From contig OZ241749.1 of assembly GCA_965200945.1 (NCBI GenBank), positions 2,232,001-2,296,000 of the forward strand: DNA of 64,000 nucleotides, written 5' to 3'. The translations under genes and the position numbers were made by a program. Source of the stretch: JADCRZ01 sp965200945 (lineage in GTDB: Bacteria > Bacteroidota > Bacteroidia > Chitinophagales > Chitinophagaceae). The notes below the pieces were generated by a model, which made no database searches, had not been told where the DNA came from, and was given only the letters and a program-made list of their open reading frames with translations. Of the stretch, positions 9,053 to 17,684 are shown one piece after another; the first letter of the stretch is position 1, and each line of letters starts with the position of its first letter.

Positions 9053-10450
9053 ATGAAAAGCGTTAGTTTCAAACAGATGGCTCCTTTCCTCGTTCTCGCG
9101 GTGATTGCGATCATGGCGATGTTCGTGCCATCTGCAGCATTGTTCGATGAGGGCAAATACAGTGCGGCTGATATCGCCTGGATGATCGTAGCTACTGCAC
9201 TGGTATTTTTGATGACACCCGGACTTGCGTTTTTCTACGGTGGCATGGTGCATCGCAAAAACGTGATCTCTACAATGATCAAGAGCGTGGTTGCGGCCGG
9301 CGTGGTCAGCATCCTATGGGTAGTGATCGGTTTCAGTCTTTGCTTTGGTGACTCGATCGGCGGTTTCATTGGCAATCCCACCACCTTCCTGTTCTTCAGG
9401 CATGTGGCCTCCGGTGCGCCGATCCTGCATGGCGCCTCCGCTCCCATGACAATTCCCCTGCTGCTGTTTGCGCTGTTTCAGCTCATGTTCGCCATTATCA
9501 CCCCCGGTCTGGTGGTGGGTGCCGTGGCCGAACGCATCCGCTTTACTTCCTACATACTTTTTATTGCGCTGTTCAGCCTGCTCGTGTATGCTCCGCTGGC
9601 CCACTGGACCTGGCATCCGGAAGGTTTCCTCTTTAAAATGGGGGTACTTGACTTCGCGGGCGGTACCGTGGTTCACATCTCTGCCGGATGTGCGGCCCTT
9701 GCCGGCGCCCTTGTATTGAAACGCCGGCAGGTACACCTCGATCACAAAGAAATTCCCCCGGCAAATATTCCTTACGTGCTGATCGGTACCGGACTGCTTT
9801 GGTTCGGCTGGTTCGGTTTCAACGCGGGAAGTGCGCTCGGCGCCACCTCGCTGTCGGTTTCGGCTTTCGCCACCACCAATACCGCCGCGGCTGCCGCCGG
9901 TTTGTCCTGGATGTTCTTTGATGTACTGAAAGGCAAAAAACCTTCTGTACTCGGCTTCTGTATCGGTGCGGTGGTTGGCCTGGTAGCCATTACCCCTGCC
10001 GCCGGTTTTGTAGCCATTCCGCAAAGCATCTTTATCGGCGTGGTCGCCGCCATCATTTCCAATGTGGCCGTTTACTACAAATCGAAGTCCACCCTCGACG
10101 ATACGCTGGACGTATTTCCCTGTCATGGTATAGGCGGTATGGTGGGTATGCTGATGACCGGCATTTTCGCTACCAAAACGGTGAACCCGGCCGGCGCAGA
10201 CGGACTGTTCTATGGCAACGCCGCTTTCTTTCTCACACAGCTGAAAGCGCTCTTGATCGTTGTCACCTATAGCTTCGTGGTATCTTACGGCATCTTCAAG
10301 TTCATCAATTTCATCCTTCCCCTGCGTGTAAGCATGGAAGAAGAAGAAATGGGACTGGATTCGAGCCAGCACAACGAAAATTATGTTCAGGGCACGCTGC
10401 TCGTTCCCGGCAAGAACGGTTACGAAGAGCACCTGGCTGAACACCTCTAA
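9053..10450 (+). CDS. amt: Ammonium transporter (Amt family)
   Basis: A 465-residue polytopic inner-membrane protein conducting NH4+/NH3. About 11-12 hydrophobic helices are visible after a first signal-like helix. Family hallmarks: TPGLAFFYGGMV (about residues 47-58), and the two pore histidines in GGTVVHISAG (about 200-209) and DVFPCHGIGGMVG (about 353-365). The C-terminal cytosolic tail is acidic (MEEEEMGLDSS, about 427-437). It stands alone between two hairpin terminators, next to gltBD, which fixes the imported ammonium. No GlnK/PII gene follows it, unlike in proteobacteria; instead a porin gene lies 450 bases downstream. The ATG at 9053 is the first in frame; no Shine-Dalgarno sequence is seen. 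Confidence 0.95.
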   Translation: MKSVSFKQMAPFLVLAVIAIMAMFVPSAALFDEGKYSAADIAWMIVATALVFLMTPGLAFFYGGMVHRKNVISTMIKSVVAAGVVSILWVVIGFSLCFGDSIGGFIGNPTTFLFFRHVASGAPILHGASAPMTIPLLLFALFQLMFAIITPGLVVGAVAERIRFTSYILFIALFSLLVYAPLAHWTWHPEGFLFKMGVLDFAGGTVVHISAGCAALAGALVLKRRQVHLDHKEIPPANIPYVLIGTGLLWFGWFGFNAGSALGATSLSVSAFATTNTAAAAAGLSWMFFDVLKGKKPSVLGFCIGAVVGLVAITPAAGFVAIPQSIFIGVVAAIISNVAVYYKSKSTLDDTLDVFPCHGIGGMVGMLMTGIFATKTVNPAGADGLFYGNAAFFLTQLKALLIVVTYSFVVSYGIFKFINFILPLRVSMEEEEMGLDSSQHNENYVQGTLLVPGKNGYEEHLAEHL

Positions 10451-10482
10451 TCCTTCCTTCCCATCACTCCTCAAAAGTTAAC

Positions 10483-10514
10483 AACCCGGAAACTGCCCCT
10501 GCGGTTTCCGGGTT
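10483..10514 (+). terminator. Hairpin terminator after amt
   Basis: AACCCGGAAAC (10483-10493) pairs perfectly with GTTTCCGGGTT (10504-10514), an 11-bp stem with a 10-base loop, 33 bases after the amt stop. The following AATATAAACT is A+T-rich but not a clean T-run, so termination strength is uncertain. Confidence 0.65.
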
Positions 10515-10901
10515 AATATAAACTCTTCCGCTTTTTTTCTTTCACCCGTAAACAAATCGTTTCGTCTCAACCCTTGTGCGTATGAAACAGGAACACAGAA
10601 ATCGGCTCCTCCCCGGAACAGCTCTCCTTCTGGTGTTCAACGAATGATTAGGGTTATCGGCCGTTTATAAGCACCCCGAATAAACAACCGCTTCCGGCCT
10701 GTCCGGAACCCGGCTTCCACCTTCCTTCCCCAGCGATTATCCTTCTTCATATCCTTGCTCAGGGAACATGACACCAGTCTAGACCGGTTGGATGGCTGAT
10801 GCTATTTCCATGCCCTACCTTTTCAACCATTCTGGTCTGCAGGGCTTCCTGAAGCAGGTTTCTGAACCGATACCGCCATTTCTTCACCTCAATAATTTCA
10901 T
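10515..10901. other. Gap before the porin gene, no gene recognised
   Basis: About 390 bases with no convincing reading frame (the longest ATG frame seen is about 21 codons near 10587) and no strong promoter match. A long 5' leader or a decayed sequence are both possible. Confidence 0.5.
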
Positions 10902-11966
10902 ATGTTGAAAAAAAACCTGACCCTCCTGTTTGGCACCCTGTGTTCGCTCACTGCAGCCGCACAAAACGATTCCTCTAAAACCCCGTTATCGATCACCGGT
11001 TCCGTGGATGCGTATTACCGGTATGATCTGTCACGATCAAAGATGAACAACCGCACCAGCTTCACCAATTCGCACAATACATTTGAGCTGGGCATGGCTA
11101 CCGTTAAGCTGGAGCACAAGACCGAAAAGCTCGATGTGGTGGCAGACCTTGGCTTTGGCAAAAGGGCTACGGAGTTTTCTTACAATGACAACGGCATACT
11201 GGCCGGCATCAAACAGCTTTATATCAGCTACGCTCCCGCAGAATGGCTGAAGCTTACCGCCGGCAGCTGGGCTACCCATGTGGGATATGAACTCGTGGAT
11301 GCCGCTGCTAACCGCAACTACAGCATGTCGTACATGTTCACGAACGGTCCGTTCTTTCACACCGGTGTAAAAGCGGAAGTTACGAAGGGACGAAGCGGCT
11401 TTATGATCGGCATCGCCAACCCGACCGATTTCAAGTACTTGCCCGATGGTGTCATGAATAAAAAATTCCTGCTGGCCCAATACAGCTTTGCACCCAGTGA
11501 CCATTTCAAGGCCTACCTCAATTACGTGGGCGGACAGGGTATCGATACCGCGAAGACGAACCAGTTCGATGTGGTGCTCACCTCAAAGATCACCAGCAAG
11601 TTCAGCATCGGATATAATGGAACTATCAACAACACGCGTCTCAATGCAGGCAACGGCAAGTTGCAGACCGGCAAAAGCTGGTGGGGCTCGGCGCTCTACT
11701 TCAACGTTGATCCCTCGGAACATTTTGGGCTCACCCTGCGCGAAGAGTACTTCAGCGACCGGAACAGACTGAAAGTGTATGGAACGTACCTCGAAGGCGG
11801 ATCGGTCATTGCCACCACCCTCTCCGCCAACATCCGGATTCAATCCCTGATCATCATTCCCGAGTTCAGGATCGACGATGCCAGTAAAAACATCTTTACA
11901 CACAAGAACGGTACAGGCGCCAAAGCAGAAGCGAGCGTTCTGCTGGCGGCTGTGTATGTTTTTTAA
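10902..11966 (+). CDS. Outer-membrane beta-barrel porin (Bbp2-like)
   Basis: A 354-residue protein with a signal peptide (about residues 1-20, cleavage after AAA/AQ) and a mature region of alternating hydrophobic strands with aromatic girdles, ending in YVF, the terminal aromatic typical of barrels. The start ITGSVDAYYRYDL and TFELGMATVKLEHK resemble the putative beta-barrel porin-2 family of Bacteroidota. Role: probably passive outer-membrane uptake. Its place directly after amt suggests nitrogen-linked expression (inference), although a hairpin and 450 bases separate them. The family assignment rests on strand pattern and the N-terminal motif; the substrate is unknown. Confidence 0.75.
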   Translation: MLKKNLTLLFGTLCSLTAAAQNDSSKTPLSITGSVDAYYRYDLSRSKMNNRTSFTNSHNTFELGMATVKLEHKTEKLDVVADLGFGKRATEFSYNDNGILAGIKQLYISYAPAEWLKLTAGSWATHVGYELVDAAANRNYSMSYMFTNGPFFHTGVKAEVTKGRSGFMIGIANPTDFKYLPDGVMNKKFLLAQYSFAPSDHFKAYLNYVGGQGIDTAKTNQFDVVLTSKITSKFSIGYNGTINNTRLNAGNGKLQTGKSWWGSALYFNVDPSEHFGLTLREEYFSDRNRLKVYGTYLEGGSVIATTLSANIRIQSLIIIPEFRIDDASKNIFTHKNGTGAKAEASVLLAAVYVF

Positions 11967-12008
11967 GGGCAAGCTACTATCAGGATAGATGACTCGAACC
12001 GCCCATGT

Positions 12009-12058
12009 GGAAACGCCAGGCATGGCGTTCCATCAGAACACGTGATGTCCGGCATCAC
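12009..12058. repeat. REP-like palindrome, copy 2 (two hairpins)
   Basis: The first hairpin is ACGCCA-GGCA-TGGCGT (12013-12028), extended by GG/CC with a one-base bulge (12009-12031). The second is GTGATG (12042-12047) with CATCAC (12053-12058). The first core matches copy 1 at 7101-7116 exactly apart from the loop. Confidence 0.65.
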
Positions 12059-12149
12059 AGGCAGCCGGTATCCTGAAACCTTGAAGAACGGCTTCCTTGA
12101 TTTTATAATCAAACGCATAAGAGCTTACAAAACACTACTCTCTTCCAGC

Positions 12150-12211
12150 AAAAAGAGGGTCTGCTGTTGCCAATGTTCGGCTTGAACATGACTACAGCAG
12201 ACCCTCTTTTT
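12150..12211. terminator. Strong bidirectional compound terminator between porin and ppc
   Basis: A5-GAGGGTCTGCTGT (12150-12167) pairs with its complement at 12194-12211, an 18-bp stem with A and T tails on both sides; the 26-base loop contains a second stem, ATGTTC/GAACAT (12173-12178 with 12184-12189). It sits between convergent genes and should end both. Confidence 0.88.
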
Positions 12212-12261
12212 ATTCTTGTGAGATCCACCTTCCTGCGCCCTGATCACTTATTCTTCACTCT

Positions 12262-14844
12262 CTACACCGAATTTCTTCCTGCGTTGATGATCCCGAACGA
12301 ACAACGGATCACCAGCTTCTCGTAAGAATCCTTGAGCGGGTTCTGGATCAGCTGCTCCTCCATCTCGCGGATGCGGGTGATGGCATACTGCTGAATGGTC
12401 GTCAGCGGCAGCACGATCCGCTCCCGCATCTGGATAGAGAGCTGCTCTACCGGATAGTCGGCCATCAGCTCCGTTTTTTCCGACAGCTTGAAGATATAGC
12501 GTTGGGTAAGCTCATACTCTTCGCAGATCTTCCGCCATATCTCGCCATATTGCGGGTGCTCGGATAAAAAGGCGGTCAGCGGGAAAAAACATTTTTTCAT
12601 CGCCATCTCGCAGTTATCGATCAGCGTTTTAAAATAGGTGGATTTTTTATAGAACTGGATGATGCCGCCCAGCTTGCCCTGTTTGTCCATCAGCTGCAAA
12701 GCCGTTCCCACCCCGTAATAGCCGGTCACGTTCTGCTTGATCTGGCTCCAGGCGCCAACGAACGGGATGGCCCGCAGGTCTTTCAGGGTGATCTGTGACG
12801 AGCCGTTTCGCTTGGCCGGACGGCTGCCGATATTGGTTTCGCTGTAAAATTTCAGCGGACTTACATGCAACAGGTAATTCATGAATTCGGGATGGTTCTT
12901 CAGCTCCGTGTAGGCCCTGAAACTCTCATCCGCGAGCTCCTGCAGCAGGTCTTCGTCGCGCTGCTCCAGCGTGGTCTCGCGGCGGGAGAACAAGCCGTTT
13001 GAAATACCTGCATTGAGCAGCTGCTCGATGTTGTACTGAGCCGAATCGATGATGCCGAAGTTGGAACTGACGGTCTGTCCCTGGATGGTCAGCTGTATCT
13101 CCTTACTGGCAATGTTCTTGCCCATGGACGCATAGAACTTGTGCGTTTTTCCGCCGCCTCTTGCGGGAGGGCCGCCCCTGCCATCGAAGAAAATTACATC
13201 CACTCCCTGCTCCCGCGAAATACGGGTCAGGTTTTCCTTTGCTTTGTAGATGCCCCAGTTGGCCATCAGGTATCCGCCGTCTTTGGTACCGTCCGAAAAA
13301 CCGACCATGATGGTCTGCCGATTGTTCCTGCGTTTCAGGTGGGCGCCGTATACCGGGTCCGTATACAGTTCCATCATGATCTTTTCCGCATTCTGCAGGT
13401 CTTCCACTGTTTCAAATAACGGAACGATGTCGATGGTCAGCGCTTCTTTCTGCCACCCGCAAAGCATGAACAATCCATACACCTCCAGCACGTTCAGTGC
13501 GCTGTTGCACTGGCTGATGATGTAGCGGTTACACCCTTCTTCACCGCTCTGCTGCTGGATCTGCCCGATGGCCTTCACGGTATCGAGCGTATCGCGGATC
13601 AGCCCTTCTTCATACAGACTGCTGTCTACATTGGCCGACACGCTGATAAGCAGTTGCTGCTTCTCGGCGGCAGGCAGGTTTGCATAATTTTCAGGGAGCA
13701 CTTTATCCGTTTTGGCTACAGCCTCCAGCACCCGGTTATGGATGGAGCTTTCCTGACGCACATCGAGCGATGCGAAGTAAAGTCCGAACACATGGATCTT
13801 GTTGATGAGGTTATCTACCAGGTGCACGAACATGCCGTTGTGCTGGTAAATGATGATCCGTTTGGCTTCCTGCAAGGTCTCGATCAGGTATTGCTTGGTG
13901 ATGGCAGTATGCTGCTCGGGAACATAGATGTTGTTGTAGAGCTGTTTCTCGAGGTCGGCGATGATGGTATCGACCCCTTTGAAAGTGAGGCGCCGCTTGA
14001 GCCGGCGCACATCCGCATAATAGCAGCGGGTGATGCTGTTGCGGAGCGATTCGGCCACGCTGATGGTGACCGGCGCGGTTACGTTCGGGTTGCCGTCGCG
14101 GTCGCCGCCTGGCCAGAAACCCATGGTGATGAGCGGGTTGTCGGCAGGCACGGCCTCGGGGAACTGGTTTTTGAGAAAAGTGATGATGCGGCCCGCCGCA
14201 AAATAAAAGACGTGCTCGAGGTACCAGATGAGGCTGACCGCTTCATCGTAAGGCGTCGGTTTCTGCTTCTGGAAAAAAGCCGTTTTGCCCAGCTGTTGCA
14301 GGTACACATTGATCTGGTTGGTATCGTTGTCTTTGAGGGCTTTCGACAGGTCGTTGATGATGCCCAGCACCGAGCCCGGGTAAAACTGTGTGGGATGCGC
14401 GGTGAGCACCAGCCGGATGGAAAAATCGCGTAGCTTTTCCGCCAGCTGCTTTTCTTTTCCCGACTGCAGCACTTCACCTTCCAGCTGTTTGAGGCTGCCG
14501 ATGCCGGAGATGTCTTTGATGGCATGAAAGGCAGCATCTTCGAGTGCATCGAACAGCACCACCTGCCGTTCCACGTACTGAATGAAGCGGAAGAGGAGAT
14601 CCACTTTTTCCTGTTCTGTTACAAGGGAAGTATGCCGGGAAAAGAACTCTTCCAGGATCTGCACCGGGCTCAGTTTCTTTTTATAGTATCCGTCTTCGCA
14701 GATCGTTAGCAGCAGGGAAAGCAACACCCCGGTGCGCTCGATGCGGTGAAAAGGCAGTGAAGTGAACAGGCTGTTGTAGAGCTGGAACTTCAGCGCCACA
14801 TTGCTTTTAAACTGCTGCAGGCCGTCCGTTGCGGTAATGTCCAT
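12262..14844 (-). CDS. ppc: Phosphoenolpyruvate carboxylase
   Basis: An 860-residue cytosolic enzyme that adds bicarbonate to PEP to give oxaloacetate, the precursor of aspartate-family amino acids. Seen: the catalytic-histidine region LVLTAHPTQFYPG (about residues 145-157), WPGGDRDGNPNVT (about 243-255), the glycine-rich FFDGRGGPPARGGG loop (about 553-566) and GSRPAKR (about 671-677). Odd: the usual C-terminal R-N-T-G is replaced by a tail reading AGRNSV, although the family ends exactly here. Length is near the usual 880-940. It is divergent from thrA across a 326-base gap, consistent with joint need for oxaloacetate and threonine; co-regulation is inference. Confidence 0.95.
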   Translation of the reverse strand: MDITATDGLQQFKSNVALKFQLYNSLFTSLPFHRIERTGVLLSLLLTICEDGYYKKKLSPVQILEEFFSRHTSLVTEQEKVDLLFRFIQYVERQVVLFDALEDAAFHAIKDISGIGSLKQLEGEVLQSGKEKQLAEKLRDFSIRLVLTAHPTQFYPGSVLGIINDLSKALKDNDTNQINVYLQQLGKTAFFQKQKPTPYDEAVSLIWYLEHVFYFAAGRIITFLKNQFPEAVPADNPLITMGFWPGGDRDGNPNVTAPVTISVAESLRNSITRCYYADVRRLKRRLTFKGVDTIIADLEKQLYNNIYVPEQHTAITKQYLIETLQEAKRIIIYQHNGMFVHLVDNLINKIHVFGLYFASLDVRQESSIHNRVLEAVAKTDKVLPENYANLPAAEKQQLLISVSANVDSSLYEEGLIRDTLDTVKAIGQIQQQSGEEGCNRYIISQCNSALNVLEVYGLFMLCGWQKEALTIDIVPLFETVEDLQNAEKIMMELYTDPVYGAHLKRRNNRQTIMVGFSDGTKDGGYLMANWGIYKAKENLTRISREQGVDVIFFDGRGGPPARGGGKTHKFYASMGKNIASKEIQLTIQGQTVSSNFGIIDSAQYNIEQLLNAGISNGLFSRRETTLEQRDEDLLQELADESFRAYTELKNHPEFMNYLLHVSPLKFYSETNIGSRPAKRNGSSQITLKDLRAIPFVGAWSQIKQNVTGYYGVGTALQLMDKQGKLGGIIQFYKKSTYFKTLIDNCEMAMKKCFFPLTAFLSEHPQYGEIWRKICEEYELTQRYIFKLSEKTELMADYPVEQLSIQMRERIVLPLTTIQQYAITRIREMEEQLIQNPLKDSYEKLVIRCSFGIINAGRNSV

Positions 14845-14934
14845 GTACAGGAAATTTGGTTAAGATATCAAATTAAGGAAGGCAGCAATCGTTCAATACG
14901 CGATGAAAATACTGTAAATAGTTGAATCCCGTTT

Positions 14935-14963
14935 TTGCAATTCAACCAATTTATATACCTTCG
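14935..14963 (+). promoter_or_regulatory. Candidate thr-operon promoter
   Basis: TTG (14935-14937, within TTTTTG) is separated by 18 bases from TACCTTCG (14956-14963), one mismatch from the Bacteroidota -7 box TAnnTTTG. The predicted transcript start near 14969 lies just upstream of the Thr/Ile-rich frame. Confidence 0.5.
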
Positions 14964-14979
14964 GCTCAACATAGTGTAC

Positions 14980-15072
14980 GTGTTGCATCTTTCATACCAT
15001 ACCGTTTCTTCCTCCCTGCAGGCTTCTTCAACCGGCGCCACCATTACATCCATCATTATTTCGACCCGTTAA
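14980..15072 (+). CDS. Candidate Thr/Ile-rich leader peptide of the thr operon
   Basis: A short frame that must start at a non-ATG codon (GTG at 14980 gives 30 residues; GTG 14974 or TTG 14983 are alternatives) and stops at TAA 15070-15072. Its last 13 codons read T-G-A-T-I-T-S-I-I-I-S-T-R: four Thr and four Ile codons. This resembles the E. coli thr leader, in which a ribosome stalled at scarce Thr- or Ile-tRNA controls a terminator before thrA. The main weakness is the absence of an ATG. It is 98 bases upstream of thrA and behind a plausible promoter. Confidence 0.5.
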   Translation: MLHLSYHTVSSSLQASSTGATITSIIISTR

Positions 15073-15155
15073 GGGTTGCAATAATTTATATCACCCCCTG
15101 GGCGCTCAGCTGTTTTCCACCTGATCCCCTGTTTGCACCCCCTTGATCTTTTTAT
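15071..15155 (+). promoter_or_regulatory. Possible attenuator region between leader frame and thrA
   Basis: AAGGGTTGCAA (15071-15081) can pair with 15133-15144 as two 5-bp helices split by a 1x2 internal loop, followed by GATC and a T5 run (15149-15153), a weak terminator shape. The same arm can instead pair with CCCT at 15096-15099. Both structures are hand-drawn and moderately weak; an RNA folding calculation would decide. Confidence 0.35.
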
Positions 15156-15170
15156 CATTAAATGTTTCTT

Positions 15171-17612
15171 ATGAAGGTTTTGAAATTTGGAGGAAGTTCA
15201 GTTGCCACCGCAGAGAACATGCAACTGGTGGTGAATATCATCCGCAAAAAATTGTCGCAGGAAAAACTGGCGGTGGTAGTGTCGGCCATGGGCGGCGTGA
15301 CCGATACCCTGCTGCATTGCGGCGCATATGCAGCCGGTGGCGATGAAGCATACAAAGACGTGCTGAAGCAGATCGAACAGCGCCACCTGGAAAGCATCAA
15401 ATCGCTGATCCCGATCGCGCAGCAGAGCAGCATCCTGAGCTGGGCAAAAAAGCTCTCGAATGAGATAGAAGATATCTGCAACGGCGTTTTCCTGCTCGGC
15501 GAGCTGTCGCCCCGCAGCAAAGACCGCATCGTAAGCTACGGCGAACTCATCTCTTCAGGTATCCTCTCCCACAGCCTGCGTACAGCGGGCATCGAAAACA
15601 GCTGGAAAGACAGCCGCGACCTCATCATTACCGACTCATCTTTTACCAATGCGATAGTGGATACGCCGGTAACGCAGACCAATATCCGCAATTACCTGGA
15701 TACCTCGGAAGCATCGTTGCATATATTACCCGGTTTTATAGCGGCCAACAGCAGCGGGGCTACCACCACGCTTGGCCGGGGCGGCTCCGATTACACTGCG
15801 GCCATCTTGGCATCGGCAGCAGAAGCGACCTCTCTCGAGATCTGGACCGATGTTTCCGGCATCATGACGGCTGATCCGCGGCTGGTTCCTACACGGCGCG
15901 TCATCCCGCAGGTATCGTACCAGGAAGCCATGGAGCTTTCCCATTTCGGCGCCAAGGTCATCTATCCGCCTACCATACAGCCGGTGATGGACAAACACAT
16001 CCCGGTCTGGATCAAGAACACTTTTCACCCCGACGACCACGGAACGGTGATCGAAACCGAGCCCGATAAAAAAGAGCGGACCATCTGCGGCATCACCAGC
16101 ATCAATGAGATCGCGCTGCTGAGCCTGGAAGGCAGCGGCATGATCGGCATCCCCGGTTTCTCCAAACGCCTGTTCGAGGCCCTGGCCGGAAGCCGCATCA
16201 ACGTGATCCTGATCACACAAGGCTCCTCGGAGCATTCCATCTGCGTAGGCGTGGAGGAAAAAATCTCGGAAGCTGCCAAAGCGGCCGTGGATGCGGCTTT
16301 TGCCCATGAAGTGGAAACAGGCAAAGTAGAACCGCTGATCATCGAGAAGAGACTCGCCATCATTGCGCTGGTGGGCGACAATATGAAAAGTCACCCTGGC
16401 ATCAGCGGAAAAATGTTTGGCGCGCTTGGACGCAACGGCGTGAACGTACGCGCCATCGCGCAGGGCTCTTCCGAGAGAAACATCTCCGCCGTCATTTCCT
16501 CACCGGATGTGAAGAAGGCCATCAACGTATTGCATGAAGAGTTCTTTGAAACTTCCTACAAACAGATCCATCTTTACATCACCGGCGTGGGCAACGTAGG
16601 CAGCAGGCTGCTGAACCAGCTGCAGCGCCAGAAGGATTACCTGCTTAAGAACCTCCGCCTGCAGGTCAGGATCATGGGACTGGCAAACAGCCGCAGGATG
16701 CTGTTCAGGGAAGAAGGCATCGACCTGAACAACTGGAAAGAAGAGCTGGAAGAGGGCGCCCCGATGAACCTCCCTGAATTTCTTTCGACCATCCGGCGGG
16801 AGAACCTGCGCAACGCCGTTTTCATTGATGTAACTGCCAATGAAGAAGTGGCCATGTGCTACGACAGCCTGCTGCAGAAAAGCATTTCGGTGGTGGCCTG
16901 TAACAAGATCGCGGCATCTTCTGCATATCCCTATTATAAAAAACTGAAAGACCTGGCGCGCGAATACAATTCACAATACCTGTTTGAAACCAATGTGGGC
17001 GCCGGCTTGCCGGTGATCGGCACGCTGAACGACCTGCTGCGCAGCGGCGACACCATCAACCGCATCGAAGCGGTGCTGAGCGGCACCCTGAATTTTGTGT
17101 TCAACCAGTACAACGGCGAACGGCCTTTCTCCGAAGTGGTGCGGCAGGCGCAGGCCGAAGGCTATACCGAACCCGATCCACGCCTCGACCTGAGTGGCAC
17201 CGACGTGATGCGCAAGATCATGATCCTCGCCCGCGAAACCGGCGAACTGCTGGAGATGGAACACATCACCAACCTTTCGTTCATGTCTGCTTCCTGCATG
17301 CAGGGCAGCGTGGAGAATTTTTACGAGCAGATGCTGAAAGAAGAAGTCCATTTCAAACAGCTGTATGAAGCAGCTGCCAGCCAGGGAAAGAAACTGAAAT
17401 TTGTGGCGAGCTATGAAAACGGCAAAGCATCCGTCGGTTTGAAGTGGGTGGATCCGCAACACGACTTTTACCATCTATATGGCAAAGACAACGTGGTGCT
17501 TTTTTATACGACCCGATACCCCGAGCAGCCACTGGTGATAAAAGGCGCCGGCGCGGGGGCGGAAGTGACCGCCTCCGGCGTATTTGCCGATATCATGCGA
17601 ACGGCCCGCTAG
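15171..17612 (+). CDS. thrA: Bifunctional aspartate kinase / homoserine dehydrogenase
   Basis: A fusion of about 813 residues catalysing the first and third steps of the aspartate pathway. Seen: the kinase N-terminus KVLKFGGSSVA, a GRGGSDYTAA motif (about residue 205), two ACT-type regulatory repeats (about 310-450) with GSSEHSICVGV and GSSERNISAVIS, then the dehydrogenase part with NAD(P)-binding GVGNVGSRLL (about 473), NVGAGLPVIGT and LSGTLNFVFNQY. Start: ATG at 15171 gives the family-typical MKVLKFGG; an in-frame ATG at 15162 would add only three residues. It heads thrABC. The ACT repeats imply feedback by threonine; the leader region upstream suggests attenuation. Confidence 0.95.
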   Translation: MKVLKFGGSSVATAENMQLVVNIIRKKLSQEKLAVVVSAMGGVTDTLLHCGAYAAGGDEAYKDVLKQIEQRHLESIKSLIPIAQQSSILSWAKKLSNEIEDICNGVFLLGELSPRSKDRIVSYGELISSGILSHSLRTAGIENSWKDSRDLIITDSSFTNAIVDTPVTQTNIRNYLDTSEASLHILPGFIAANSSGATTTLGRGGSDYTAAILASAAEATSLEIWTDVSGIMTADPRLVPTRRVIPQVSYQEAMELSHFGAKVIYPPTIQPVMDKHIPVWIKNTFHPDDHGTVIETEPDKKERTICGITSINEIALLSLEGSGMIGIPGFSKRLFEALAGSRINVILITQGSSEHSICVGVEEKISEAAKAAVDAAFAHEVETGKVEPLIIEKRLAIIALVGDNMKSHPGISGKMFGALGRNGVNVRAIAQGSSERNISAVISSPDVKKAINVLHEEFFETSYKQIHLYITGVGNVGSRLLNQLQRQKDYLLKNLRLQVRIMGLANSRRMLFREEGIDLNNWKEELEEGAPMNLPEFLSTIRRENLRNAVFIDVTANEEVAMCYDSLLQKSISVVACNKIAASSAYPYYKKLKDLAREYNSQYLFETNVGAGLPVIGTLNDLLRSGDTINRIEAVLSGTLNFVFNQYNGERPFSEVVRQAQAEGYTEPDPRLDLSGTDVMRKIMILARETGELLEMEHITNLSFMSASCMQGSVENFYEQMLKEEVHFKQLYEAAASQGKKLKFVASYENGKASVGLKWVDPQHDFYHLYGKDNVVLFYTTRYPEQPLVIKGAGAGAEVTASGVFADIMRTAR

Positions 17613-17684
17613 CCTGACAAACCGGAACCGGTGTAAAGGAGAGTGACTTGCTCTACCTTGCCAACATAAACTTCCTGACTTACC

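Noticed and set aside
14922..15146. 74-codon forward frame in the ppc-thrA gap
   Set aside because: His/Tyr/Pro-rich product with no family; it is in a different frame from the Thr/Ile-rich leader and would block the expected regulatory region.
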